From assembly GCF_001612945.1 (NCBI RefSeq), contig NZ_BDBK01000007.1, positions 186,001 through 250,000 of the forward strand: a stretch of 64,000 nucleotides of DNA, given 5' to 3'. Under the pieces are notes generated by a model. That model saw only the letters and a program-made list of their open reading frames with translations, had not been told where the DNA came from and made no database searches. The first letter of the stretch is position 1; each line of letters begins with the position of its first letter. The position numbers and the translations under genes are program-made. Positions 43,399-52,551 of the stretch are shown in pieces. Origin of the DNA: Nocardia inohanensis NBRC 100128. GTDB lineage: Bacteria > Actinomycetota > Actinomycetes > Mycobacteriales > Mycobacteriaceae.

Positions 43399-45552
43399 CT
43401 AGCCGTGCGACTCGCGAGGCAGCCCGAGGATCCGTTCACCGGCGACGGTCAACAGAATCTGCTCGGTCCCGCCAGCAATCGACAAACAGCGTGTGAGCAG
43501 GAATTCTTTCACCACATCGGTCTCTAGAGCACCCGCCGCACCGGACAATTCGACCGCAAATTCGGCGACCGCCTGGCGGTGTCTGACACCGACCAGTTTG
43601 CGGACACTGGACTGCGGTCCAGGATCTCCACCGGACAGCAGTTTCTGCGCGGCACGAGCTTCCAGCAAAGTTCCAGCAACCGATTCGGAGATGAGCCCTC
43701 CGAGTCGATCCGCCACCCGTTCGGCGCCGGGACCGGACTTCGGAGCGGCGGCGATCATCGCCTCCAGCTCGTCGCCGATTCCCTTGCCGCCCATGGCGAC
43801 CCGCTCGGCCGAGAGCGTGGAACGGGCGATCTTCCACCCATTGCCCAGCTGACCGACCAAGCATTCGTCCGGGACGAAGACACCGTCCAGGAAGACCTCG
43901 TTGAAACGCGCCTCACCGGTGATCTCGACCAGCGGGCGGATATCGATCCCGGCGGACTTCATATCCACCAGGAAGTAGCTGATGCCCTTGTGCTTCGGGG
44001 CATCGCCGTCGGTGCGCGCCAGACAGATGCCCCAGGTCGCCTTGTCGGCGAGGGAGGTCCACACCTTCTGGCCCTGTAGCTTCCAGCCGCCCTCGACCCG
44101 CGTGGCGGTGGTGCGCAGCGCGGCCAGGTCCGAACCTGCACCCGGCTCGGAGAAGAGCTGACACCAGATGACCTCACCGGTCAGGGTGGGCAACGCGTAG
44201 CGCTCGATCTGCTCGGGCGAACCCCATTGCAGCAGGGTCGGAATCGCCCAGTTGGCGATGGCCAGCTCGGGCAGTTCGATGCCGGCCTTACGGACCTGAT
44301 CGTCGAGGAAGGTGCGCAGGATCGGGCCCGCGCCCCGGCCGTACGGCTTGGGCCAGTGCGAGGCGAGCAGGCCGGATTCGGCCAGCGCGACCCGCTGCTG
44401 CTCCGGCGGCAGAGCGGCGATGGCGGCGAGGTCGGCGGCCAGCACCGCGGCTTCCCCGGCGTCCAAACCGACGGTGTCCCAATCGGCTTCGCCCTCGCCG
44501 TCGCCCAGATCCAGGCCCACGGTCCGGCGCTGGCCCGCGAGGGTCAGTTCCGCGACCCGGGCCCGCCAGCGCGCGCTACCGCCCAGCAGCTGCCGCATGG
44601 CGGTGGCCTTGCGCAGGTACAGGTGAGCGTCGTGCTCCCAGGTGAAACCGATTCCACCCAGGACCTGAATGCAGTCCTTGGCGGTCTCCACCGCGGCGTC
44701 CAGCGCGACCACCAGGGAAATGGCGGCGGCCAACGGAAGTTCGGCGCTGTCGGTGTCGACGGCGTGCGCGGCATCGGCGGCGACCGCGCGAATCTGTTCG
44801 GCCCGGCACAGCATCCATGCGCAAATGTGTTTCACCGCTTGGAATTCGCCGATCTTCTTGCCGAATTGCTCACGCACCTTGGCGTATTCGACGGCGGTCT
44901 CCAAGCACCAGCCGGCAATGCCGGCGGCCTCGGCGGCCACCAGCACGGCGGCCAGATCGAGCACGCGCTGCCGCGGCTGGAAGATCTTCTCCGGTGCGAC
45001 AGCAACTTCCGAGCAGCTGACCTTGGCCAGCGGCGTGCTGCGATCGATGGCATCGAGCGGCTCGATGGTCAGACCGGTGGCGCCGGCATCGACCAGGCAC
45101 CAGAGCGACCGGTCGCCATCGACGATGGGGACCAGCACCGCGGTTCCCGGCGCGGCGCCCAGCACCGAGTCCCACTCACCGGACAAGATCACACCGGATT
45201 CGCCGGTGGATATTGCGATTTCGCCCCCGAGCGCCACGCCGCACGGCGTATCCTCGTCGAGCATCTCCCCGGCAACGAGACCAGCCAATGCCGTCGAGAG
45301 CACGGGACCGCCGACCAGATCATGCGCCGCCTGCTCCACCAGGACAGCGAGATCCCCGACGGAACCACCAGCTCCGCCGTTCTCCTCCGGGACCGCGACC
45401 CGGAAAATTCCGAGTTCGGCCAGGCGCGACCAATATTCGCGCCAATATTCCGGTGCTCCGGTTCGCATTGTTGCAATTGGACGCACCGCCGCGGCCCATC
45501 CGCGCATCGACTCCTGAACGGCTTTATGCTCGTCAGTGGTGGCTATGGTCAC
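43399..45552 (-). CDS. fadE34: Double-domain steroid acyl-CoA dehydrogenase FadE34 (ChsE3)
   Basis: A 717-residue fusion of two acyl-CoA dehydrogenase units, the length of M. tuberculosis FadE34. First unit about 1-335 (FRVAVPEENGGAGGS, VEYAKVREQFGKKIGEFQAVKH, GGIGFTWEHDAHLYLRKA). Second unit about 345-717 (WPKPYGRGAGPI, LFSEPGAGSDLAALRT, QGQKVWTSLAD, GGTEQILLTVAGERILGLP). It oxidises the shortened (C5) side chain. The GTG start lies 36 bases from a perfect KstR box. First gene of the operon continuing to ltp2, diverging from kstR. Confidence 0.94.
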   Translation of the reverse strand: MTIATTDEHKAVQESMRGWAAAVRPIATMRTGAPEYWREYWSRLAELGIFRVAVPEENGGAGGSVGDLAVLVEQAAHDLVGGPVLSTALAGLVAGEMLDEDTPCGVALGGEIAISTGESGVILSGEWDSVLGAAPGTAVLVPIVDGDRSLWCLVDAGATGLTIEPLDAIDRSTPLAKVSCSEVAVAPEKIFQPRQRVLDLAAVLVAAEAAGIAGWCLETAVEYAKVREQFGKKIGEFQAVKHICAWMLCRAEQIRAVAADAAHAVDTDSAELPLAAAISLVVALDAAVETAKDCIQVLGGIGFTWEHDAHLYLRKATAMRQLLGGSARWRARVAELTLAGQRRTVGLDLGDGEGEADWDTVGLDAGEAAVLAADLAAIAALPPEQQRVALAESGLLASHWPKPYGRGAGPILRTFLDDQVRKAGIELPELAIANWAIPTLLQWGSPEQIERYALPTLTGEVIWCQLFSEPGAGSDLAALRTTATRVEGGWKLQGQKVWTSLADKATWGICLARTDGDAPKHKGISYFLVDMKSAGIDIRPLVEITGEARFNEVFLDGVFVPDECLVGQLGNGWKIARSTLSAERVAMGGKGIGDELEAMIAAAPKSGPGAERVADRLGGLISESVAGTLLEARAAQKLLSGGDPGPQSSVRKLVGVRHRQAVAEFAVELSGAAGALETDVVKEFLLTRCLSIAGGTEQILLTVAGERILGLPRESHG

Positions 45553-45587
45553 ACGCCATACCGCCTTTCCGGGGTGACTTCCGCTCC

Positions 45588-45601
45588 TAGAACATGTTCT
45601 A
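45588..45601. promoter_or_regulatory. KstR operator between fadE34 and kstR
   Basis: TAGAACATGTTCTA is a perfect 14-base palindrome matching TnnAACnnGTTnnA. It lies 36 bases from the fadE34 start and 123 from the kstR start: autoregulation plus side-chain operon control. Confidence 0.88.
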
Positions 45602-45723
45602 ATGTTCAGGCCGGGCGGAAGTCAAGCGCCGTCAGGTCGCGGTACGAACTCGTAGCCAGCCGCCGCCACCGGACGACTGGGTGAGATGACCGAACGATTC
45701 GTGCAGGAAAGGACTTTCAACCG

Positions 45724-46374
45724 ATGGCCAGTCCCTCCCGATCGCAAGCAGCAGCCGATCAGGTGGCCGCCGCGCGCACGGCGCCCGTGACCACGCTCAG
45801 CGAGGAGGACCTCAGCTCGGCCGCACAGCGCGACCGGCGCAAGCGCATCCTCGACGCCACCCTCGCGCTCGCCTCCAAGGGCGGCTACGACGCGGTGCAG
45901 ATGCGGGCCGTCGCCGAACGCGCCGACGTGGCAGTCGGCACGCTCTACCGCTACTTCCCGTCCAAGGTGCACCTGCTGGTGTCGGCCCTGGCGCGCGAAT
46001 TCGAGCAGTTCGAAGGTCGCCGCAAGCCCTTGGCCGGGGCCACCGCCCAGGAGCGCATGCACCTGCTGCTCACCCAGGTCACCCGGGCCATGCAGCGCGA
46101 TCCCCTGCTCACCGAGGCCATGACGCGGGCCTTCATGTTCGCCGATGCCTCGGCCGCGGCGGAGGTAGACCGCGTCGGCAAGGTCATGGACCGCTTCTTC
46201 GCCCGCGCCCTCGCGGATGAGAACCCCACCGACCGCGAACTGGCCATCGCCCGAGTCATCTCCGACGTCTGGCTGTCGAATCTGGTTGCCTGGCTGACCC
46301 GCCGCGCCTCCGCCACCGACGTGACCGAGCGCCTGGAGCTCACGGTCGACCTCCTCATCGGAGGAAAGAAGTAA
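45724..46374 (+). CDS. kstR: TetR-family repressor of cholesterol catabolism KstR
   Basis: A 216-residue TetR protein. Its core closely follows M. tuberculosis KstR: RRKRILDATLALASKGGYDAV, MRAVAERADVAVGTLYRYF, AMQRDPLLTEAMTRAFMFADAS, then ARVISDVWLSNLVAWLTRRAS. The first 38 residues are a longer leader. KstR releases DNA when it binds 3-oxo-cholestenoyl-CoA thioesters, inducing steroid genes. It diverges from fadE34 across a palindromic box and probably controls the five boxes listed here. A T-tailed terminator follows. Confidence 0.95.
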   Translation: MASPSRSQAAADQVAAARTAPVTTLSEEDLSSAAQRDRRKRILDATLALASKGGYDAVQMRAVAERADVAVGTLYRYFPSKVHLLVSALAREFEQFEGRRKPLAGATAQERMHLLLTQVTRAMQRDPLLTEAMTRAFMFADASAAAEVDRVGKVMDRFFARALADENPTDRELAIARVISDVWLSNLVAWLTRRASATDVTERLELTVDLLIGGKK

Positions 46375-46443
46375 GAATCCCGGGGGCCACGCCCCCGGTC
46401 CCCCATAGCGTTCGCCCGGCGGGCGTTCGCCGGGTGTGACGAA

Positions 46444-46478
46444 GGTCCGCCCACTCCCGGAGAGTGGGCGGGCCTTTT
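46444..46478 (+). terminator. Terminator after kstR
   Basis: GGTCCGCCCACTC pairs with GAGTGGGCGGGCC (13 pairs, one G-T) with a short loop, followed by TTTT. Confidence 0.85.
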
Positions 46479-46656
46479 CGTTGTTGCTACAACGTGACTG
46501 GTCAAGGGGGGTTCTCACCGGAGAACCGGACATACGGTGAACGGTGCGAAAGTGTCTTGTAAACGCTATGTATCACCACGCATACGACGGGGAAACCGGT
46601 ACCCAGTAGCATCACTCGCGCCCTGAAAAATCTCCTCCGATCATTAGGTTGGATGC

Positions 46657-49230
46657 GTGAGCGCACAGGATTTGCCACTCGAACTTCGCCGTGCGTTGGC
46701 GGCCATCGCCCGCGTGCCACGGCTGCTGGTCGCTTCGGACTACGACGGGACGATCGCGCCCATCGTCTCCGACCCCGCGAAGGCCTATCCCCATAGGGAA
46801 TCGGTGAGCGCCTTGCGCGCACTGGCTTCCCTCACCGGCACAACCGCCGCCGTCATCTCAGGGCGCGCCCTGCGAGATCTCGCGGCCCTGTCCCGGCTGC
46901 CCGTCGAGGTACAACTCATCGGCAGCCACGGTTCCGAGTTCGATGTGGGCTTCGTGCACGCCATCGACAACGACGCCAAACAGCTACTGCAAGAGGTCAC
47001 CTCGACCCTGACCCAGATCGCTCAGGACAATCCGGGCGCCACGGTCGAGATCAAACCCGCCAGCGTGGCTCTCCATGTCCGTAACGCGAGCCCCGAAATC
47101 GGCCGCCGCGCACTGGTTCAGGTCCGGCAGGGCCCGGCCAGCTGGGTGGGCGTGCAGATCACCGAGGGCAAAGAGGTCATCGAACTCGCGGTGGTCGAGA
47201 CCGACAAGGGCGCGGCCCTCGACATCGTCCGGCATCAGCAGGGCGCGTCCGCGGCGGTGTTCATCGGCGACGACGTGACCGACGAGAAGGCGTTCAAACG
47301 CCTGTCCGGCCCCGATGTGGGCATCAAGGTGGGTGACGGCGAGAGCCTCGCCAAGTACCACGTCGCCAGCACCGAGGAGGTGTCGAAGGCGCTGGCGTTC
47401 CTGCTCGAGGAACGCCGGACATGGTTGGCAGGTGCCAGCGCCCCCCGAATCGAGCGGCTGACCATGCTGGCCAGCCCCCGCTCCAAAGCCCTTGTCACAC
47501 CGGACGGCACCATCACCTGGCTGTGCCATCCCGAACCGGATTCGGCGGCGGTCTTCGCGCACCTGCTCGGCGGATCGGGCGCGGGCCACTTCACGATTCA
47601 GCCCGAGCGTTCCGGCCTGCCGCTGTCGCAGCGGTACGTGGACGGCACCATGACCGTCGAAACCCGTTGGTCCAGTTTGCAGGTGGTGGACTACCTGCCG
47701 CACGATGTCGCGCTGGAGCGCACCGACCTGACCCGCGTCATCACCGGTGACGCCAAGGCGGTCATCACCTTCGCGCCGCGACCGGAATTCGGGCAGGTGC
47801 CGGTGCGGATCGTGCACGCGGCCGGCGGATTGAAGGTCCAGGGCACCAACGATCCGATCGTGCTGCGCTCCCCCGGCGTGGATTGGGAGATCCTCGACGA
47901 CGGGAACCATCACACCGCGCGGGCCGTGGTCGATCCCTCGCAGGGACCGATCATCCTGGAAATGCGCTGCGGCACCTCCGATCTCGCCCCCGCCATGACG
48001 CCCGAGGCGGACCGGCGGCGGGAAGCCGAACGGTACTGGTCGGAGTGGGTCGGCACGCTGGAGCTGCCGCCGCTGAAGCCGGACCTCATGAAGCGGTCCG
48101 CGCTGACGCTGCGCGGTCTGGTGCACGCGCCCTCCGGTTCGATCCTGGCGGCGGCCACCACCTCGCTGCCCGAGGACATCGGCGGCGTGCGCAACTGGGA
48201 CTACCGCTACTGCTGGCTGCGCGACGCCTCGCTGACCGCCTCCGCGCTGGTCTCGCTGGGCTCGGTGGGCGAGGCCGAGGAGCTGCTGGCCTGGGTGCAC
48301 CGGGTGCTCGAGACGCTGCCCGGACCCGAACGGCTGCACCCGCTCTACACCCTCTACGGCGAAACCCTGCCGCCCGAGGCCGTCATCGACCAGCTGCCCG
48401 GCTATGCCGGATCGCGGCCGGTGCGCGTCGGCAACGCGGCGAACATGCAGGTGCAGCTGGACGTGTTCGGTCCCATCGTGGATCTCATCTCCCAGCTCGC
48501 GCACGCCCGTGAGCGCAAGGGCATCACCGATCCGGCCAAGGCGCTGCCCGACGCCGATTGGGAATTGGTGCACGCCATGGTCTCCGCGGTGCAGCGCCGC
48601 TGGCGCGAACCCGACCACGGCATCTGGGAGATCCGCGGCAATCCGCGGCATCACGTGTACTCCAAGGTGATGGGCTGGCTGACCATCGACCGCGCCCTCA
48701 CCCTGGCCCGCCAGTTCGGCCGCCCCGCCGATCTGGATTGGGAAGCCTTGCGCGACACCATCGCCGACGAGGTGAAGGTGGAGGGCTGGAACGACGAGGT
48801 GCAGTCCTACACCGCGGCCTACGACGGCACCGACCTCGACGCAGCCACCCTGCACATCGGCCTGAGCGGTCTGATCGACCCCTCCGATCCCCGGTTCGCG
48901 GCCACCGTCGTCGCGACCGAAGCCGAATTGCGCAGCGGTTCCACCGTTTACCGGTACCACCACGACGACGGCCTGCCCGGCGGTGAAGGTGGATTCCACC
49001 TCTGCGCGGCCTGGTTGGTCGAGGCGTACCTGCTGATCGGCAAGCGTGAGGACGCGGAAGCGTTGTTCGCTCAGCTGGTCGATGTGGCGGGGCCGACCGG
49101 TCTGCTCTCCGAGGAGTACGACCCGGTCGCCGAACGGTCACTCGGCAACCACCCGCAGGCCTACAGCCATCTCGGCCTGCTGCGCTGCGCCCAGCTGCTG
49201 AGCCAGCCGGTCGCCGCGCTGACCACGTAG
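46657..49230 (+). CDS. Fused trehalose-6-phosphate phosphatase and GH15 glycosidase
   Basis: An 857-residue two-domain enzyme. Residues 1-255: HAD-type OtsB with the nucleophile motif DYDGT (Asp28, Asp30), VISGR near 67, GSHGSE near 89 and IGDDVTDE near 203. Residues about 265-857: GH15 fold (glucoamylase/trehalase type), with EDIGGVRNWDYRYCWLRDA near 505-525 and LLSEEYDPVAERSLGNHPQAYSHLGLL at the end, including the likely base glutamate. Mycobacterial trehalases are GH15. The fusion could take trehalose-6-phosphate to glucose in two steps or balance trehalose turnover. GTG start; strong terminator behind. Confidence 0.9.
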   Translation: MSAQDLPLELRRALAAIARVPRLLVASDYDGTIAPIVSDPAKAYPHRESVSALRALASLTGTTAAVISGRALRDLAALSRLPVEVQLIGSHGSEFDVGFVHAIDNDAKQLLQEVTSTLTQIAQDNPGATVEIKPASVALHVRNASPEIGRRALVQVRQGPASWVGVQITEGKEVIELAVVETDKGAALDIVRHQQGASAAVFIGDDVTDEKAFKRLSGPDVGIKVGDGESLAKYHVASTEEVSKALAFLLEERRTWLAGASAPRIERLTMLASPRSKALVTPDGTITWLCHPEPDSAAVFAHLLGGSGAGHFTIQPERSGLPLSQRYVDGTMTVETRWSSLQVVDYLPHDVALERTDLTRVITGDAKAVITFAPRPEFGQVPVRIVHAAGGLKVQGTNDPIVLRSPGVDWEILDDGNHHTARAVVDPSQGPIILEMRCGTSDLAPAMTPEADRRREAERYWSEWVGTLELPPLKPDLMKRSALTLRGLVHAPSGSILAAATTSLPEDIGGVRNWDYRYCWLRDASLTASALVSLGSVGEAEELLAWVHRVLETLPGPERLHPLYTLYGETLPPEAVIDQLPGYAGSRPVRVGNAANMQVQLDVFGPIVDLISQLAHARERKGITDPAKALPDADWELVHAMVSAVQRRWREPDHGIWEIRGNPRHHVYSKVMGWLTIDRALTLARQFGRPADLDWEALRDTIADEVKVEGWNDEVQSYTAAYDGTDLDAATLHIGLSGLIDPSDPRFAATVVATEAELRSGSTVYRYHHDDGLPGGEGGFHLCAAWLVEAYLLIGKREDAEALFAQLVDVAGPTGLLSEEYDPVAERSLGNHPQAYSHLGLLRCAQLLSQPVAALTT

Positions 49231-49250
49231 GTCCTATCGGACCAAAAGAA

Positions 49251-49284
49251 GGCCCCCGCGAACCGACGTTCGCGGGGGCCTTTC
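49251..49284 (+). terminator. Terminator after the trehalose fusion gene
   Basis: GGCCCCCGCGAA pairs exactly with TTCGCGGGGGCC (12 pairs, loop CCGACG), followed by TTTC and preceded by AAAAGAA. Confidence 0.9.
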
Positions 49285-49367
49285 GTGTGCGTGGGGGGTT
49301 GCCCCACGTGTCCCCCACCACAACCGAGCGGTCGGATTACTGCCCTGCTGGACACTTGCGCTACATT

Positions 49368-49390
49368 TTAATGGCAATCGTTTTCGTTTT
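49368..49390. promoter_or_regulatory. Zur-like box upstream of the metal importer
   Basis: An AT-rich patch (TTAATGGCAATCGTTTTCGTTTT) stands out from GC-rich surroundings 29 bases before the znuA start. It resembles Fur/Zur-type operators (AAT-nnn-ATTGCnA-like half sites), imperfectly palindromic. Supports zinc control. Confidence 0.5.
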
Positions 49391-49418
49391 AGTTAAGCCG
49401 GTTTCAGGAGTTACCCGC

Positions 49419-50363
49419 GTGACCAAGAGATTTGCCCGAGGATTCGCGTTCTTCGCCGCAGGGCTCGCCACAGTGGCAACCCTGACCGCTTGCGGAGGCT
49501 CGAAGAACGATTCCGATCAGCCCACCATCGTCGCCTCCACCAATGTCTGGGGCGATATCGCCAAGACCGTCGCCGGACCGGACATGAAGGTCGAGTCGCT
49601 GATCTCGGACCCGAGCGTCGACCCGCACTCCTTCGAGGTCAGCCCCGCCCAGGCCGCCAAGGTCCAGGACGCGGCGCTGGTCGTCTACAACGGCGGCGGC
49701 TACGACGAGTTCATCGACAAGGCCATCAGCGGCAAGAACAAGAAGACGGTCAACGCCTTCGAGATCGCCGGTGAAGGCAGCCACGACGCACCCACCGCCG
49801 CCGCCAAGTCCGGCGAGACCGGCCACGCACACGACCACGGCGGCACCAACGAGCACGTCTGGTACGACGTGCACATCGCCGGGCATGTCGCCGAGCACAT
49901 CGCCGACGCGCTCGGCGAGATCGACCCGGCGCACAAGCAGGGCTACGCCGAGCGCGCCACCGCCTTCGCCGGGCAGCTGGAAGGCATCGAGGCCATTACC
50001 GCCAAGATCGCCGCCGAGCATCCGAACCAGCCGGTCCTACAGACCGAGCCGCTGGCCTACTATCTGCTGCTCGACGCCAAGGCCGACGACCGCACCCCGC
50101 ATTCCTACCAGGAAGCCATCGAACAGGGCACCGACCCCTCCCCCGCGGATATCGCCGCCGTGCGAGACCTGTTGACCGGCAAGCAGGTACGCGCTCTGGT
50201 CTACAACATCCAGACCGAGGACAAAGCCACCGAGGACCTGCGCGCCACCGCCGAGAAGGCCGGCGTCACAGTCGTCGAGGTCACCGAAACCCTGCCCGCC
50301 GGAACGAATTACGTGCAGTGGATGACCGGCAACGCCCAGTCGCTGGCCAAGGCTCTGGCCTAG
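49419..50363 (+). CDS. znuA: Zinc/manganese-type ABC transporter substrate-binding lipoprotein
   Basis: A 314-residue cluster A-I metal-binding lipoprotein. N-terminal signal with lipobox LTAC (Cys25). Metal ligands: HSFEV (near 65), the His-rich loop GHAHDHGGTNEHVW (about 135-150) and the C-terminal residues of the family. The His-rich loop points to zinc. GTG start with CAGGAG upstream. The frame stays open upstream to 49287, but only this start gives a lipoprotein signal. First gene of a three-gene importer operon. Confidence 0.88.
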   Translation: MTKRFARGFAFFAAGLATVATLTACGGSKNDSDQPTIVASTNVWGDIAKTVAGPDMKVESLISDPSVDPHSFEVSPAQAAKVQDAALVVYNGGGYDEFIDKAISGKNKKTVNAFEIAGEGSHDAPTAAAKSGETGHAHDHGGTNEHVWYDVHIAGHVAEHIADALGEIDPAHKQGYAERATAFAGQLEGIEAITAKIAAEHPNQPVLQTEPLAYYLLLDAKADDRTPHSYQEAIEQGTDPSPADIAAVRDLLTGKQVRALVYNIQTEDKATEDLRATAEKAGVTVVEVTETLPAGTNYVQWMTGNAQSLAKALA

Positions 50364-50368
50364 CCGTC

Positions 50369-51565
50369 GTGTCCGCCGCCATATCCTCCCGCGAGGAAGC
50401 CGCCCCGGCCGCACCCCGGCCACAGCGGCAGGCCCCGGACGCGGCTGCCGCGTCCGGGGAATTCTCCACATCCGGGACCGGTTCGACAGCCACGAACACC
50501 CGGACCGCGACCACCACCCGGAGCACCGCCATGAACGCGAAGAACGCCGTACCGGCTCCGATCGCCCAGCACGCGCCCACCGCGCACCGGTCGGCCGAAA
50601 CCACCGCCCGCACAGCCGAATCCCCGCAGCCTGTGCACGAACCCGGGTCCGCCGTCGTATCCGAGACACCCTCCGGCGCGGCCCACGCCACCGGCCTCGA
50701 CCGCGCCGGGGTGACACCGCCGGCGGTTCGGCTCTCGGATGCGCGACTGGCGTTCGGCGCGCGCACCCTGTGGGACGGACTGGATCTCGAGGTGCAGCCG
50801 GGTGAGTTCATCGCGGTGCTCGGACCGAACGGGTCGGGCAAGACGTCGATGCTGAAAATGCTGCTGGGACAGCTGAAGTTGTCGAGCGGCACAGTGGAGA
50901 TCGCGGGCGGCCCCGCGCGCACCGGCAATCCGGATATCGGATACATCCCGCAGCAGAAGACCATCGACGGCGGAGCGCAATTGCGCGGCGTGGATCTGGT
51001 CGGGCTGGGCGTGGACGGGCACCGCTGGGGGCTCGGACTGCGCGGGCGCAAAGAACGCAAGCTCAAAGTGGCGCAGGCTATCTCGGCGGTGGGCGCGGAT
51101 CATTTCGCGGACGCGCCGCTGGATGTGCTCTCGGGCGGTGAACAGCAACGGCTGCGCGTCGCCCAGGCGCTGGTCGGCGATCCGCGCGTGCTGCTCTGCG
51201 ACGAGCCGCTGCTCTCGCTCGACCTGGCGAACCAGCGGCTGGTCTCCGAGCTCATCGACAAGCGTCGCCGCACCCACGACACCGCCGTGCTGTTCGTGAC
51301 CCACGAGCTGAATCCGATTCTGCCGCTGGTGGATCGGGTGCTCTACCTGGTGGACGGCAAGTTCCGGATCGGCACGCCCGACGAAGTGATGACCTCCGAG
51401 GTGCTCTCCGAGCTGTACCGCACCCAGGTCGACGTGCTGCGGGTGCGCGGGCGGCTGGTGGTGGTCGGCACCGGGGACAGTTTGGATGCACTCGGTTCAG
51501 CCGGTCACTGCCACGGCGAGGATCCGAACTGCCACGACGACAAGGCGAACGAGGCGCGGGCATGA
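50369..51565 (+). CDS. znuC: Zinc-type ABC transporter ATP-binding protein
   Basis: 398 residues from the GTG at 50369, 6 bases after the znuA stop. The ABC domain starts near residue 115 (VRLSDARLAFGARTLW), with Walker A GPNGSGKTS, Q-loop IPQQK, signature LSGGEQQRL and Walker B LLCDEPLLSLD. The first 110 residues are Ala/Thr/Pro-rich low-complexity, unlike any transporter ATPase; the true start may be GTG at 50711. The C-terminal GHCHGEDPNCHDD is a His/Cys-rich tail that may bind zinc. Stop overlaps znuB (ATGA). Confidence 0.8.
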   Translation: MSAAISSREEAAPAAPRPQRQAPDAAAASGEFSTSGTGSTATNTRTATTTRSTAMNAKNAVPAPIAQHAPTAHRSAETTARTAESPQPVHEPGSAVVSETPSGAAHATGLDRAGVTPPAVRLSDARLAFGARTLWDGLDLEVQPGEFIAVLGPNGSGKTSMLKMLLGQLKLSSGTVEIAGGPARTGNPDIGYIPQQKTIDGGAQLRGVDLVGLGVDGHRWGLGLRGRKERKLKVAQAISAVGADHFADAPLDVLSGGEQQRLRVAQALVGDPRVLLCDEPLLSLDLANQRLVSELIDKRRRTHDTAVLFVTHELNPILPLVDRVLYLVDGKFRIGTPDEVMTSEVLSELYRTQVDVLRVRGRLVVVGTGDSLDALGSAGHCHGEDPNCHDDKANEARA

Positions 51566-52440
51566 TCGACAAACTCTCCGGCGTCTTCACCCAGATGTTC
51601 GACTTCGCCACCACCGCCGACCTGCTGTCGCGGGACTTCGTGCAGCAGGCCGTGATCGCGGCGGCGCTGCTCGGGCTGCTCTCCGGGGCCATCGGGCCGC
51701 TCATCATCAGCCGGCAGATGTCCTTCGCGGTGCACGGCACCAGCGAACTGTCGCTGACCGGTGCGGCGGCCGCCCTGCTCGCGGGCATCGGCGTCGGAAC
51801 GGGCGCCATCATCGGCTCGGTGATCGCGGCGGTGCTCTTCGGCGTACTGGGTTCCCGTGCCCGCGAACGCGATTCGGTGATCGCGGTGGTGCTCTCGTTC
51901 GGCCTCGGCCTGTCCGTGCTGTTCCTGTGGCTCAGCACCGAACGCTCGGGATCCAAGTTCTCGCTGCTCACCGGCCAGGTCGTCAGCGTCGGTTACAGCG
52001 GGCTCACCACGCTGGCCACCTGCACCGCGGCCGTGCTCATCGTGCTCGCCGCCATCTACCGGCCGCTGCTGTTCGCCAGCACCGACCCGGAAGTGGCCGT
52101 CGCGCGCGGGGTTCCGGTGCGGGCGCTCTCCATCGTGTTCGCGGTGCTGCTCGGCATCACGGCGGCCTTCGGCGTGCAGATCGTCGGTGCGCTGCTGGTG
52201 CTCTCGCTGCTGATCACCCCCGCGGCCGCGGCGGCGCAGCTGACCGCCAGCCCGGCCAAGGCCGCGGTGCTCGCCATCGTGTTCGCCGAAACCGCTGCCG
52301 TCGGCGGCATTCTGCTGTCGCTGGCGCCCGGCGTCCCGGTGTCGACCTTCGTCACCACGATCTCGTTCACCATCTACATCGTGTGCCGGATCATCGGGTC
52401 CCGCACCCGGTCGCGCCGACGCGCCCTCGTACCCGCCTGA
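51562..52440 (+). CDS. znuB: Zinc-type ABC transporter permease
   Basis: A 292-residue integral membrane protein of the ABC-3 permease family, about 8 membrane segments. VQQAAVIAAALLGLLSGAIGPLIISRQMSFAVHGTSELSLTGAA contains the family's conserved coupling motif. It starts within the ATPase stop. Last gene of znuA-znuC-znuB, followed by a hairpin. Confidence 0.9.
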   Translation: MIDKLSGVFTQMFDFATTADLLSRDFVQQAVIAAALLGLLSGAIGPLIISRQMSFAVHGTSELSLTGAAAALLAGIGVGTGAIIGSVIAAVLFGVLGSRARERDSVIAVVLSFGLGLSVLFLWLSTERSGSKFSLLTGQVVSVGYSGLTTLATCTAAVLIVLAAIYRPLLFASTDPEVAVARGVPVRALSIVFAVLLGITAAFGVQIVGALLVLSLLITPAAAAAQLTASPAKAAVLAIVFAETAAVGGILLSLAPGVPVSTFVTTISFTIYIVCRIIGSRTRSRRRALVPA

Positions 52441-52492
52441 TCTCGGGCATCGATCTGCCGCATGAGGGGCGGCAGATGATGTCCCGGCCACG

Positions 52493-52530
52493 CCCCTGCC
52501 CTGACGCACCTCGTCTCGCCAGGGCAGGGG
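52493..52530. terminator. Terminator between znuB and mutY
   Basis: CCCCTGCCCTG pairs exactly with CAGGGCAGGGG; 16-base loop; between convergent genes. Confidence 0.7.
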
Positions 52531-52551
52531 TGTGCGTATTTGCGGGGCGAG

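Noticed and set aside
46984..48999. 671-codon minus-strand frame over the trehalose fusion gene
   Set aside because: Antisense of a two-domain enzyme with clear catalytic motifs; no own motif or ribosome binding site.
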